Of a stretch of 64,000 bases of DNA, positions 55,624 to 64,000 are shown piece by piece. A model generated the notes under the pieces. That model was given only the letters and a program-made list of their open reading frames with translations. It was not told where the DNA came from and did not search any database. Position numbers and translations under genes: made by a program. Numbering within the stretch: position 1 is the first letter of the stretch; each line of letters opens with the position of its first letter. The stretch is from Cupriavidus gilardii (GTDB lineage: Bacteria > Pseudomonadota > Gammaproteobacteria > Burkholderiales > Burkholderiaceae): contig NZ_JABTYE010000023.1 of the NCBI RefSeq assembly GCF_013314895.1, forward strand, positions 1-64,000. Direction: 5' to 3'.

Positions 55624-56547
55624 TCATTGGCGGCCGGGTGCGCCGGCTGCCGCCGGGTCGACGCCCTGCACCTCTGCGAGAATCCACTCGCGAAACGACG
55701 CGATCTTCCCGCGCGCATGGGTGTCCTCGGGGTAGACCAGGTAATACGCGAAGGCATCGAGCAGCGTGACATCGGCGAGGCGGACCAGCGAGCCGTCGGC
55801 CAGTTCGCGCGCCACCATCGCCGCCGGAAGCAGGCCGGCGCCCTGCCCCGCCATCACCGCCTTCCATAGCAGGCTCGAATCGTCGAACGAGGGTCCACGC
55901 GGGCGTTCGATCTCGTCGATGCCCTGCGCCTGAAACCACAGATGCCAGCCCTTGCGTTCGGTGTCGTGGACCTGCGGCCAGCGCAGCAGATCGGCCGGCG
56001 TCGCCGGCATGCCGAGACGCTCGACCAGGGCCGGCGCGGCGACCGGCACGATCTCCACCGCGAGAATGCGCTCGCTGTGCAATCCAGGATATTGCCCGAG
56101 GCCATGCCGGATAGCGACATGGACGCCGTCGCGCGTGAAGTCGGCCAGCGCGGTGGTGGTGATCACGTGCAGGTCGATGTCCGGATGCGCCTGCTGGAAC
56201 GACTGCAGACGCGGCACCAGCCACGCGGCGGCGAAGAACGGCGTGACGCTGACGTTCAGCAGGCCCGTGTCGGCCGGCGCCGCAATGCGTCCGGTCGCCT
56301 CCTTGATCTGCCGGAAGGCGTTGCGCACCGGCGGCAGATAGGCCCGTCCCGCTTCGGTCAGGTAGATGCCGCGGTTGACCCGCTGGAACAGCTTGACGCC
56401 CAGGTGCGACTCCAACGCCTTGACCATCTGGCTGACCGCGCCGGCCGTCACGCACAACTCCTCGGCGGCGTGCTTGACCGACAGATGCCTGGCAGCGGCC
56501 TCGAAGGCCCGCAACGCATTGAGCGGCGGCAGCTTGTGGTTTGACAT
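55624..56547 (-). CDS. LysR-family regulator of the GcvA type
   Basis: 307 residues: PPLNALRAFEAAARHLSVKHA, AEELCVTAGAVSQMVKALE and effector domain (LNVSVTPFFAAAWLVPRLQSF, VAIRHGLGQYPGL, LLWKAVMAGQGAGLLPAAM). Divergent from the amidase-MFS pair, which it likely controls. A LysR-type inverted repeat covers its start (56547-56559). Confidence 0.9.
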   Translation of the reverse strand: MSNHKLPPLNALRAFEAAARHLSVKHAAEELCVTAGAVSQMVKALESHLGVKLFQRVNRGIYLTEAGRAYLPPVRNAFRQIKEATGRIAAPADTGLLNVSVTPFFAAAWLVPRLQSFQQAHPDIDLHVITTTALADFTRDGVHVAIRHGLGQYPGLHSERILAVEIVPVAAPALVERLGMPATPADLLRWPQVHDTERKGWHLWFQAQGIDEIERPRGPSFDDSSLLWKAVMAGQGAGLLPAAMVARELADGSLVRLADVTLLDAFAYYLVYPEDTHARGKIASFREWILAEVQGVDPAAAGAPGRQ

Positions 56548-56559
56548 TAGATTTTCTAA
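56547..56559. promoter_or_regulatory. Candidate LysR operator TTAGA-N3-TCTAA at the lysR/amidase divide
   Basis: Perfect 5-bp inverted repeat with the T-N11-A core of LysR sites, directly at the start codon of the LysR gene and 149 bases before the amidase start. Position suits autorepression. Confidence 0.4.
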
Positions 56560-56707
56560 GGCGAAAAGCGCACGAAATCTGGTTTGCGGGATTGCACGCC
56601 GAACGCTAACTTTGGGACGGTGCCGGCCTGTCTCAGCGCAGCATCGGGTACGGTCCGGCGCGAAGCCGATTCAATTCTACTTAACCTTGGTGTTCCGCGA
56701 GAAAACG

Positions 56708-58117
56708 ATGTTCACCGACTGGCATTTCCTTTCCATTACCGAGCTCGCCGTGCGAATACGGCGGCGCGAGGTCTCGCCGACCACCGTGGTGCAGGCCCAA
56801 CTGGATCGCATCGCGGCGCTCGACGGCGCGCTGCACAGCTACGCCGCCGTGATGGCCGACGCGGCGATGGCGCAGGCCGAAATCGCCGAGGCCGACATCG
56901 CCGCCGGCCGGTATCGTGGCCCGTTGCACGGCGTGCCGATCGGCATCAAGGACCTGTGCTGGACCGAGGGCGTGCCGACCGCTGCGGGCATGGCGATCCA
57001 TCGCGACTTCCGCCCGGACCGGGACGCCACCGTGGTGGGGCGGCTCAGGCACGCGGGCGCAGTGCTGCTGGGCAAGCTGCAGCTGACCGAAGGCGCGTAT
57101 TCGGACCATCACCCGTCGGTGACCGCGCCGGTGAACCCGTGGCACCCCGAATACTGGCCCGGCATCTCGTCGAGCGGCGCCGGCGTGGCCACGGGGGCCG
57201 GCCTTGGTCATGGCGCCATCGCGACGGATACCGGCGGCTCGATCCGCTGGCCGTCGGCCGCCAATGGCGTGACGGGGCTGAAGCCGACATGGGGCAGGGT
57301 CAGCCGGCATGGCGTGTTTGCGCTCGCGCCGTCGCTGGACCATGTCGGGACAATGGCGCGCAGCGCGGCGGATGCCGGTCTGCTGCTGCAGGCCATCGCC
57401 GGCATGGACCCGGAGGACTCGACGGCGCTGCACGAGCCGGTGCCCGATTACCTCGGCGCGATCACCACGGACCTGCGCGGCGTCCGCATCGGCATCGACG
57501 CGGACTGGAACGGCGAAGGGGTCGATGCCGAAGTCCGGGCCGTGGTCGGCGCTGCCGCCGAGGGATTGCGAGCGCTCGGCGCGACCCTGGTCGACGTCCG
57601 CGTTCCCGATGCGGTGCGCGCGGGCAGCCGATTGAGCGACGATTGGGCCGCCAACTGCGCGGTGGAGGCGGCCGTCGCGCATGCCGCCACCTATCCCGCG
57701 CGCCGGGACGAATACGGCTCGGTGCTCGCCGCGGTCATCGAATCGGGGCGGGCACTGTCCGGCATGGACTATCAACGGATCCTGCTGCGCCGCGCCGAAT
57801 TGCGTGGCCGCATGGTGGCGCTGCTGCGAACCGTCGACCTGCTGCTGACGCCGGTGCATCCGTATGCGCCGCTTTCGCTGGCCGCGGTGCGCACGCTCGG
57901 CGAACAGCCCGCGCTGATCGCGGGGCTGCAACGGTACACTTGCCCCTTCAACCTGACCGGCCATCCGACCATCACGCTGCCAGGCGGTTTGTCGCAGCAA
58001 GGGCTGCCGATCGGCTTCCAACTCGTCGCCCCGCATCTGGGCGAAGCGATGCTGGTGCGGGCGGGCGCCGCCCTCCAGGGCGCCACCGATTGGCATCGCC
58101 AACATCCGGTGAACTGA
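56708..58117 (+). CDS. Amidase (amidase-signature family)
   Basis: 469 residues: catalytic Lys in GIKDLCWTEG, cis-Ser and loop in GISSSGAGVATGAG (usual GGSSGG is altered here), nucleophile Ser in DTGGSIRWP, then GLKPTWGRVSRHGVF. Same fold as GatA (29.2-30.8 kb) but a stand-alone hydrolase; no signal peptide. ATG 56708 begins the conserved FTDWHFLSITELAVRI; upstream codons are non-conserved. Stop is one base before the MFS start, so the pair is one operon: uptake of an amide or its product with the permease is likely. Confidence 0.9.
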   Translation: MFTDWHFLSITELAVRIRRREVSPTTVVQAQLDRIAALDGALHSYAAVMADAAMAQAEIAEADIAAGRYRGPLHGVPIGIKDLCWTEGVPTAAGMAIHRDFRPDRDATVVGRLRHAGAVLLGKLQLTEGAYSDHHPSVTAPVNPWHPEYWPGISSSGAGVATGAGLGHGAIATDTGGSIRWPSAANGVTGLKPTWGRVSRHGVFALAPSLDHVGTMARSAADAGLLLQAIAGMDPEDSTALHEPVPDYLGAITTDLRGVRIGIDADWNGEGVDAEVRAVVGAAAEGLRALGATLVDVRVPDAVRAGSRLSDDWAANCAVEAAVAHAATYPARRDEYGSVLAAVIESGRALSGMDYQRILLRRAELRGRMVALLRTVDLLLTPVHPYAPLSLAAVRTLGEQPALIAGLQRYTCPFNLTGHPTITLPGGLSQQGLPIGFQLVAPHLGEAMLVRAGAALQGATDWHRQHPVN

Positions 58118-58118
58118 C

Positions 58119-59363
58119 ATGACGACACTGGTGTTCAAGCAGCGCGTGTTCTACGGCTGGTGGGTGGTGGCGGCCGCCTTCGCGGTGACCTTCGTCGGCT
58201 TCGGCAGCGCCTATACCTTCAGCGCCTTCATCGAGCCGTTGCAGCGCGAGTTCGGCGCGTCGCGCGGCGCGGTGTCGCTGGTGTTCTCGCTGGCGGGCTT
58301 TCTGTATTTCGCGCTGGGCATCGTCAGCGGGCCCTTGGCCGATCGCTGGGGCGCGCGCCGCCTGTGCATCGCCGGCATGCTGCTGGTCGGCGCGGGGCTC
58401 GCGCTGGCAAGCGTCGCGCGCAATATCGTCGAGGTCTATGCGGCCTATGGGCTCGGCGTGGGTCTGGGCGTCGGTTTGGCCTATGTGCCCGCGGTGGGGG
58501 CGGTGCAGCGCTGGTTCGTCAAGCGGCGCGGCCTGGCATCCGGGCTCGCCGTCAGCGGCATCGGCGTCGGCACGCTGGCGATGCCGCCGCTGGCTGCGCT
58601 GCTGATCGACGGCGTCGGCTGGCGCGACGCCTATCTGACGCTAGGCGTGCTGGCCGCGGTGCTGGGCGTGGGCGCATCGCTATTGCTGGAGAACGATCCG
58701 CGCGAGCGCGGCCTGGCAGCGGACGGCGAGCCGCTGCCGGCCCATGCCCACACCGCGCCGCAGGCGGCCGATGTGTCGATGCGCGACGCCATACGGACGC
58801 GCCAGTTCATCAGCCTCTACGCGGCCTGCCTGATCGCCTCGTTCGGTGTGTTCGTGCCCTTCGTCCATCTGGTGCCGCATGCGCAGGACCTCGGCATCGC
58901 GCAGGGCACCGCGGTGCTGCTGCTGGGCGTGATCGGCATCGGCAGCACGGCCGGGCGCTTTTTTCTCGGCAGCCTGGCCGACCGCATGGGCCGCCAGCGC
59001 TTCCTGCTGTGCACGGTGATCGCGCTGGCGTTCACGCTGGTGATCTGGGCCGTCGCCCCCGGCTTCTGGATGCTGGCCCTGTTCGCCTTCCTGTTCGGCG
59101 CCTGCTACGGCGGCTGGGTCGCGGTGCTGCCCGCCGTGGTGATGGACCTGTTCGGCGGCCGCAATGTCGGCGGCATCATCGGCGTGCTCTACACCAGCGT
59201 GGCCTTCGGCACGCTGATCGGGCCGAGCGCGGCCGGTTATGCGTTCGACGCGAGCCGCAGCTATACGTTGCCGATTCTGGCGGCGGTGGCGGCGAATCTG
59301 ATTGCGGCGGGGATTTTGCTCGCGGCGGCGCGTGGAGCGAAGCCGGCCTCGACGCAGGGCTGA
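58119..59363 (+). CDS. MFS transporter (OFA/monocarboxylate-like)
   Basis: 414 residues, twelve membrane helices. FYGWWVVAAAFAVTFVGFGSAYTF is the N-terminal signature of the OFA/MCT-like branch (residues ~11-34), with DRWGARR and DRMGRQR between helices 2-3 and 8-9. Exchanges or imports a small carboxylate, presumably linked to the amidase. ATG starts one base after the amidase stop. Confidence 0.9.
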   Translation: MTTLVFKQRVFYGWWVVAAAFAVTFVGFGSAYTFSAFIEPLQREFGASRGAVSLVFSLAGFLYFALGIVSGPLADRWGARRLCIAGMLLVGAGLALASVARNIVEVYAAYGLGVGLGVGLAYVPAVGAVQRWFVKRRGLASGLAVSGIGVGTLAMPPLAALLIDGVGWRDAYLTLGVLAAVLGVGASLLLENDPRERGLAADGEPLPAHAHTAPQAADVSMRDAIRTRQFISLYAACLIASFGVFVPFVHLVPHAQDLGIAQGTAVLLLGVIGIGSTAGRFFLGSLADRMGRQRFLLCTVIALAFTLVIWAVAPGFWMLALFAFLFGACYGGWVAVLPAVVMDLFGGRNVGGIIGVLYTSVAFGTLIGPSAAGYAFDASRSYTLPILAAVAANLIAAGILLAAARGAKPASTQG

Positions 59364-59371
59364 ACGCAAAG

Positions 59372-59391
59372 CTTCAACCTCAACGTTGAAG
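59372..59391. terminator. Short hairpin between the convergent MFS and mnmE genes
   Basis: CTTCAAC, loop CTCAAC, GTTGAAG, without a T-run on either strand. In the 38-base gap between stop codons; could serve both genes as a weak end. Confidence 0.3.
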
Positions 59392-59401
59392 TCCGCTGGC
59401 G

Positions 59402-60835
59402 CTACTTCCCGATACAGAACCGCGTAAAAATCGTCCCCAGCAGATCGTCGCTGGTGAACTCGCCGGTAATGCTGTTCAGGTGTTCCTGCGCCAGCCGCAA
59501 TTCCTCGGCAAACAGGTCCAGCGCCTTGTCCTGCTGAGCGGCGCGTTCGGCGGCCAGGTCCAGATGCGATTGGGCGCTGCGCAGCGCGTTCAGATGACGC
59601 TCGCGCGCGAGGAAGGCGCCCTCGTTGCCGGCCTGCCAGCCGATCACGCGCAGCAGCTCATGGCGCAGCAGGTCGATGCCGGCGCCGGTGCGGGCCGAGA
59701 TCCAGATCTCGGTCGGGTTCGGGCCGTTGGCCACGACCACGTGCGGACGGTTGCCGCCGAACGTGATGGCGCCGACCGCGGGCGCCAGGTCGATCTTGTT
59801 GACCACGCGCAGGATCGGCGCGCCGGGCGGCAGATGGCCCGACAGACGGTCGTCGATGGCGTCGTCGATCTCGGACAGGCCATGCTGCAGATAATCGGTG
59901 GCGTCGATCAGATGCAGCACCATGTCCGCGCGGCCGATCGCCTCCCAGGTGCGTTCGATGCCGATGCGCTCGACCTCGTCGACCGCGTCCTCGCGCAGGC
60001 CCGCGGTGTCGATGATATGCAGCGGGATCCCTTCGATCTGGATGGTCTCGCGCACGCGATCGCGCGTGGTCCCCGCGATCGGCGTGACGATGGCGAGTTC
60101 GGCGCCGGCCAGCGCATTGAGCAGCGAGGACTTGCCGACGTTGGGCTGGCCCGCCAGCACTACCGACAGGCCTTCACGCAACAACGATCCCTGCCGCGCC
60201 TGCGCCAGCACGCCCCCCAGGGCGGTACGGATGGTATCGAGCTGGCCGCGGGCATCGGAGGCCTCAAGGAAGTCGATCTCTTCCTCGGGGAAATCGAGCG
60301 TGGCTTCGACCAGCATGCGCAGATGGATCACCTGTTCGACCAGCGCGTGAATCGCTTGCGAGAACGCGCCTTCCATCGAGCGCGCCGCCGAGCGCGCGGC
60401 GGCATCGGTGCTGGCCTCGATCAGGTCGGCAACGGCTTCGGCCTGAGCCAGATCCAGCTTGTCGTTCAGGAAGGCGCGACGCGTGAATTCGCCCGGTTCG
60501 GCCAGGCGCAGACCGACTTCGCGGCCGGCCTGCAGGCAACGCGTCAGCAGCATCTGCATCACCACCGGACCGCCGTGTCCTTGCAGCTCGAGCACGTCCT
60601 CGCCGGTGTACGAATGCGGGCCGGGGAAGAACAGTGCGATGCCGTGGTCGATCACCTCGCCCTTGCCATCGAGGAAGGGCAGATAGGTGGCGCGGCGCGG
60701 CGTCAGAGACTGGCCGCAGATCGCGCGCGCGATCGTGCCGGCTTCGGGTCCGGACACGCGGACCACGCCGATGCCGCCCCGTCCGGGCGCGGTGGCGATG
60801 GCGGCGATCGTGTCGATGCTGGGCTGGGCGGTCAT
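59402..60835 (-). CDS. mnmE: tRNA-5-carboxymethylaminomethyl-2-thiouridine GTPase MnmE
   Basis: 477 residues: N-terminal tetrahydrofolate-binding domain ([20 protein letters not shown]), helical domain, an inserted G domain with P-loop G229-QPNVGKS-236, DTAGL (276-280) and NKID, and the C-terminal catalytic CIGK. Makes the xm5U34 modification with MnmG. Usually next to yidC in betaproteobacteria; here a CHAD gene separates them. Confidence 0.96.
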   Translation of the reverse strand: MTAQPSIDTIAAIATAPGRGGIGVVRVSGPEAGTIARAICGQSLTPRRATYLPFLDGKGEVIDHGIALFFPGPHSYTGEDVLELQGHGGPVVMQMLLTRCLQAGREVGLRLAEPGEFTRRAFLNDKLDLAQAEAVADLIEASTDAAARSAARSMEGAFSQAIHALVEQVIHLRMLVEATLDFPEEEIDFLEASDARGQLDTIRTALGGVLAQARQGSLLREGLSVVLAGQPNVGKSSLLNALAGAELAIVTPIAGTTRDRVRETIQIEGIPLHIIDTAGLREDAVDEVERIGIERTWEAIGRADMVLHLIDATDYLQHGLSEIDDAIDDRLSGHLPPGAPILRVVNKIDLAPAVGAITFGGNRPHVVVANGPNPTEIWISARTGAGIDLLRHELLRVIGWQAGNEGAFLARERHLNALRSAQSHLDLAAERAAQQDKALDLFAEELRLAQEHLNSITGEFTSDDLLGTIFTRFCIGK

Positions 60836-60853
60836 GGGCGGTATTGTCGCAGA

Positions 60854-61792
60854 TCAACGCGGCGCCGGCGCCACCGGATGGCTCGTCATCGGACGGGACG
60901 ACGGTTGCGTCCGCGCCGTTTCCACCCTCTCGGCCATCTCGGCCATCTCGGCCCTTTCAGCCGTCTCGGCCTGCTCGAATGGATTCTCGGCATGCTGGCC
61001 GGACAGCAGCGCTGTCAGCAAGTCCCGGGCGCTGGCGGCATCCGTCTGCGCGCCAAGCCGTGCCTGCCGCGCAACCAGCTTGCGATGGACGCGACCGGTA
61101 TAGCGCCCGGGCAGCACGGGGCCGACGGCCTCGATCGCATAGCGCAGCCGCTTGCCGGCGACGCGCAGCGCGTGCAACACCTCCGCGGCCGGCACCTGCA
61201 TGCTGCCGGCTTCCGAGCCGAGTTCGCGCCAACGCGCCTTCAGCGCTCGGACGCTGCGCCGTGCCTTGCGCACGCGTCGGCGCGCCAGCCGGGCCAACGG
61301 CGCATTGGCCTTGCCCGGGATGCCGTCGACCGCGCGATGCCGCAACGCGGCCAGATCGTCGCTCAGCACCGGCAAGGTCTGGCTGCGCTGGATGTGCAAA
61401 GCCGACAGCAGCGTCGCGCGTGCCGCCTCGCGGCGGGACTGTGCGCTGTCGAGCAGCGCGAGCAGGACCGGGTCGCCCGGCTGGCGCGACAGCGCGGGCT
61501 GCAAGGTGTCGGCGATGAAGACATCCCAGTCGCGCACCGGGCCGGTGGCCCGCATCAGATCGCGCAGCACGATGCGCCAGCGCGCCGCCACCGCCCCCGG
61601 CAGCGCGGGCGCGAAGACCCAGCGCACCGCGCGCAGATGGCGGACGGCCACACGCAAGGCATGCAGGTCGTCGGGCCGGTCGCGCCGGTCCAGCGCACGC
61701 AGCGCGTTGGCGATGCGCTCCAGATCGGCGGCGGCCAACGCGCCAAAGGCGTCGAGCGCGCGCATCCGGCGTTTCAGTGTGAGATTGCCCAT
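60854..61792 (-). CDS. CHAD-domain protein
   Basis: 312 residues, almost all helical, with repeated HALRVAVRHLRAVRW- and HALRVAGKRLRYAIE-like segments typical of the CHAD domain (conserved His/Arg/Lys on the surface). CHAD proteins bind polyphosphate and can localise to PHA granules in Ralstonia. The C-terminus has an Ala/Glu repeat (AERAEMAEMAERVETA). No CYTH domain is fused. Sits between mnmE (18 bases) and yidC, behind the yidC terminator. Confidence 0.88.
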   Translation of the reverse strand: MGNLTLKRRMRALDAFGALAAADLERIANALRALDRRDRPDDLHALRVAVRHLRAVRWVFAPALPGAVAARWRIVLRDLMRATGPVRDWDVFIADTLQPALSRQPGDPVLLALLDSAQSRREAARATLLSALHIQRSQTLPVLSDDLAALRHRAVDGIPGKANAPLARLARRRVRKARRSVRALKARWRELGSEAGSMQVPAAEVLHALRVAGKRLRYAIEAVGPVLPGRYTGRVHRKLVARQARLGAQTDAASARDLLTALLSGQHAENPFEQAETAERAEMAEMAERVETARTQPSSRPMTSHPVAPAPR

Positions 61793-61911
61793 GTCGCCAT
61801 GTCGGGGTGGCGGCTCGCGCCGGCCCGCTGTGAACCAACCTGGCTACAGTGTAGGAAACGGCCTGGCTCGATGCGGCGCATGGTCGTCTTTGGTCCGGCG
61901 ATCGCCCAAAG

Positions 61912-61939
61912 AAAAAGCCCGACGCTTTTGCGTCGGGCT
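61912..61939 (-). terminator. Rho-independent terminator of yidC
   Basis: Minus strand: AGCCCGACGC/GCGTCGGGCT, 10-bp stem, loop AAAA, then TTTTC. 37 bases after the yidC stop; separates yidC from the CHAD-mnmE unit. Confidence 0.9.
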
Positions 61940-61975
61940 GTCGGGCTTTCCGATGTGGCGAGGTGCCAGCCGGGC

Positions 61976-63637
61976 TCAGCCCTTGGCAGGCGCCGGGGTC
62001 TTGCCCTTGCCCAGCATCCGGTTGATCTGCCATTGCTGCGCGATCGACAGGATGTTGTTGACCACCCAGTACAGCACCAGGCCGGCCGGGAAGAAGAAGA
62101 ACATCACCGAGAACACCAGCGGCATGATCATCATCACCTTGGCCTGGATCGGGTCCGGCGGCGTCGGGTTCAGCTTGGTCTGCACGAACATCGACACGGC
62201 CATCACGATCGGCAGGATGTAGAACGGGTCGGGCACCGACAGGTCCTTGATCCAGCCCAGCCATGGCGCGCCGCGCATCTCGACCGACGACAGCAGCACC
62301 CAGTACAGCGCGATGAACACCGGGATCTGGATCAGGATCGGCAGGCAGCCGCCGAGCGGATTGACCTTCTCGGTGCGGTACAGGCCCATCATCTCCTGGT
62401 TCATCTTCTGCGGGTCGTTCTTGTAACGCTCGCGGATCGCCGTCATGCGCGGCTGCAGGTCCTTCATCTTGCCCATCGACTTGTAGCTCGCCGCGGACAG
62501 CGGGAAGAACACCAGCTTGATCAGCACGGTCAGCGCGATGATCGACCAGCCCCAGTTGCCCAGGATGCCGTGCAGCTTCTCCAGCAGCCAGAACAGCGGC
62601 TTGGCGAGGATGGTCAGCCAGCCATAGTCCTTGACCAGCTCCAGGCCCGGCGCGATCTGCTCGAGCATGTGCTCTTCCTGCGGACCGGCGAACAGGCGCG
62701 CGTCGGTCGACACCGTCGCACCCGGCGCGATCTCGCCCAGCGGCTGTTGCACGCCGACGCGATACAGGTTCGGGTCGATCTGCTCGACGTAGAAAGTGTG
62801 CTGCTTGCCGGTCTGCGGCAGCCAGGCCGAGGCGAAGTAGTGCTGCACCATCGCGACCCAGCCGTTATCCGACGGGCCGGGCAGCGAGACCTTGCCCTTG
62901 GCGATGTCCTCGAAGCTGATCTTGTGGTACTTGTCCGCGTCGGTGTAGACCGCCGGGCCAGTGAACGTGCTGTAGAACTGCGACTGTTCGACATGGCTGC
63001 CGTCGCGGGCCAGTTCCATGTACAGCGTCGGCGACACCGGCTGGGCGCGGTTGTTGGTCACGTCGAAATGCGTCGCGACGACATAGCTGCCCTTCTGGAA
63101 GCGGTAGGTCTTGGCGAAGCGCACGCCGTCCTTTTCCGCGGTCAGCACGACGTCGAGCGAACCGGCATTGCCCAGGTCGCGCGGACCCGGCGCGGCGGTG
63201 AACACCGTCGTGTGGTTCGGCAGGTCGCCGTTGATCAGGCCCGAGCGCGCCATATAGGTATGCGCGGCGCTGCGCTGGAACAGCACGACCGGATTGCCGG
63301 CCTCGTCCTTGTGGCGCAGCAGTTCCAGACGAGACAGGATGCCGCCCGCGGTATCGATCTCGGCACGGACCACGTCGGTCGTGATGACGATCTTCTCGCC
63401 GGCCGGCGCAGGCGCCTGCGGCGCGGCTGCCGGAGCGCCGGTCGGGGACGCGCCGCCCACCGCCTTCGGCACGTCGCTGCGCGCCTGCGGAGCGCTGGCC
63501 GGCGTGCCGGTCGCGGCGGGTTGCGAGGCGCTCGGGAAGAACATCGAGGCGTGGCCGTTGGCGCGCTGCCAATTGTCGTAGAGCAGCACGAGGGACATCG
63601 AGAAGATGACCCAGAGGATGGTGCGTTTGATATCCAT
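61976..63637 (-). CDS. yidC: Membrane protein insertase YidC
   Basis: 553 residues: N-terminal helix ([19 protein letters not shown]), a large periplasmic P1 domain (residues ~40-340), then the insertase core with five helices ([48 protein letters not shown] split, [18 protein letters not shown]) and KTPAPAKG tail. Inserts membrane proteins alone or with SecYEG. Follows yidD by 20 bases. Confidence 0.96.
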   Translation of the reverse strand: MDIKRTILWVIFSMSLVLLYDNWQRANGHASMFFPSASQPAATGTPASAPQARSDVPKAVGGASPTGAPAAAPQAPAPAGEKIVITTDVVRAEIDTAGGILSRLELLRHKDEAGNPVVLFQRSAAHTYMARSGLINGDLPNHTTVFTAAPGPRDLGNAGSLDVVLTAEKDGVRFAKTYRFQKGSYVVATHFDVTNNRAQPVSPTLYMELARDGSHVEQSQFYSTFTGPAVYTDADKYHKISFEDIAKGKVSLPGPSDNGWVAMVQHYFASAWLPQTGKQHTFYVEQIDPNLYRVGVQQPLGEIAPGATVSTDARLFAGPQEEHMLEQIAPGLELVKDYGWLTILAKPLFWLLEKLHGILGNWGWSIIALTVLIKLVFFPLSAASYKSMGKMKDLQPRMTAIRERYKNDPQKMNQEMMGLYRTEKVNPLGGCLPILIQIPVFIALYWVLLSSVEMRGAPWLGWIKDLSVPDPFYILPIVMAVSMFVQTKLNPTPPDPIQAKVMMIMPLVFSVMFFFFPAGLVLYWVVNNILSIAQQWQINRMLGKGKTPAPAKG

Positions 63638-63657
63638 GTCTCGCTGTATCTGGGAAT

Positions 63658-63918
63658 TCAGGGTCTGGGCAGCCGGACGCTGACCGCAGGGCGGCCGGCG
63701 TCGCGCGAGGGCGGCACCGGATCATACCCGCCTTGCGCGAAGGGATGGCAACGGCACAGCCGGCGGGCGGCCAGCCAGCTGCCGCGCGCGGCGCCATGAC
63801 TGACGATGGCTTCGCGGGCGTAGTCCGAGCAGGTCGGCAGGAAGCGGCACTGCGAGCCCAGGTAGGGACTCAGCGCGATCTTGTAGAAGCGCAGCAGGGC
63901 AAGCAGGATAGGCTTCAT
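63658..63918 (-). CDS. yidD: Membrane protein insertion efficiency factor YidD
   Basis: 86 residues: [33 protein letters not shown] with the YidD Cys set (C24, C30 region), [17 protein letters not shown]. Peripheral membrane partner of YidC. The 5' frame extends upstream in phase with the end of rnpA-like sequence, but MKPILLALL is the conserved start. Confidence 0.92.
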   Translation of the reverse strand: MKPILLALLRFYKIALSPYLGSQCRFLPTCSDYAREAIVSHGAARGSWLAARRLCRCHPFAQGGYDPVPPSRDAGRPAVSVRLPRP

Positions 63919-63932
63919 GTCGGTGCCCTCGA

Positions 63933-64000
63933 TCAGGCGCCGGAAGGCGAGGTAAGCGCAGCGGGCGGAGCGGACGGCAGGGGCCGGGCGGCGACTTCCA
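63933..64000 (-). CDS. rnpA: C-terminal end of probable ribonuclease P protein component, runs off the window
   Basis: The frame ending at TGA 63933-63935 gives only ~21 residues ([21 protein letters not shown]), a Pro/Ala-rich tail with no diagnostic motif. The call rests on the conserved order rpmH-rnpA-yidD-yidC. It ends 14 bases before yidD. Confidence 0.4.
   Translation of the reverse strand, partial: EVAARPLPSAPPAALTSPSGA

Noticed and set aside
59480..63799. 1439-codon plus-strand open frame opposite mnmE, CHAD, yidC
   Set aside because: It is the antisense of three well-conserved genes; its residues (His/Gln/Arg-rich, no domain) are those expected from a GC-rich shadow frame.

Overview
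The window is a GC-rich stretch of what looks like a Burkholderiales (betaproteobacterial) chromosome. The grounds are the gene orders yidD-yidC-mnmE with an rnpA-like tail at the right edge (normally close to the replication origin), gatCAB divergent from mreBCD-mrdA-rodA, a birA-coaX pair facing an hldE-type adenylyltransferase, a phaM-like granule protein, and four periplasmic Bug (TctC-family) solute receptors. No rRNA, tRNA, CRISPR array, prophage or transposase was seen. Genus cannot be fixed from sequence reading alone; Burkholderiaceae or Alcaligenaceae fits best. Nearly all ORFs longer than 300 codons that run antisense to the genes listed here are GC-skew shadows and are left out.

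Layout. 0-4.5 kb: a partial Pro-rich membrane protein, an IclR regulator, a Bug receptor, a fumarylacetoacetase-family hydrolase and an enoyl-CoA hydratase (a probable catabolic group). 4.5-10.3 kb: phaM-like gene and patatin-like lipase, a diiron ferritin/desaturase-like protein behind a Fur-like site, hldE-type adenylyltransferase (rfaE2), coaX, birA. 10.3-15.3 kb: an Mla/Mce-type lipid ABC transporter (permease, ATPase, MCE protein, auxiliary lipoprotein) and a VanZ protein. 15.3-18 kb: the pxpB-pxpC-pxpA 5-oxoprolinase set. 18-21.6 kb: Bug receptor, sulfatase-like hydrolase with an unusual active-site motif, MarR regulator. 21.5-27 kb: lipB-lipA, DUF2917 gene, LysR regulator, DUF484-xerC. 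27-31.2 kb: gatC-gatA-(lipoprotein)-gatB. 31.2-38.3 kb: a long structured leader, then the rod-shape operon mreB-(small ORF)-mreC-mreD-mrdA-rodA. 38.3-42.4 kb: Sel1-repeat protein, LysR, Bug receptor, aspartoacylase-like hydrolase. 42.4-44 kb: a small accessory pocket with a PD-(D/E)XK (Rpn-type) nuclease and an HTH protein. 44-46.7 kb: a chemoreceptor and a lipoprotein. 46.9-54.3 kb: a catabolic operon with a single-chain acyl-CoA carboxylase, an acyl-CoA synthetase, a Bug receptor and an IclR regulator, preceded by two IclR-like palindromes. 54.3-59.4 kb: a small unknown gene, an MgtC-family protein, LysR, amidase and MFS permease. 59.4-64 kb: mnmE, a CHAD protein, yidC, yidD and the end of a probable rnpA.

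How the parts work together. The housekeeping blocks cover lipoylation, charging of tRNA-Gln/Asn by transamidation, rod-shape peptidoglycan synthesis, membrane-protein insertion and tRNA wobble modification. Between them sit small catabolic modules, each built from a regulator, a periplasmic high-affinity receptor and one or two acyl-handling enzymes, but without the TctAB-type membrane subunits, so uptake must use permeases encoded elsewhere. The points most worth a second look are the acyl-CoA carboxylase module with its twin palindromes, the structured gatC-mreB intergenic region, the small ORF abutting mreC, the Fur-like site in front of the diiron protein, and the lipoprotein gene nested inside gatCAB.
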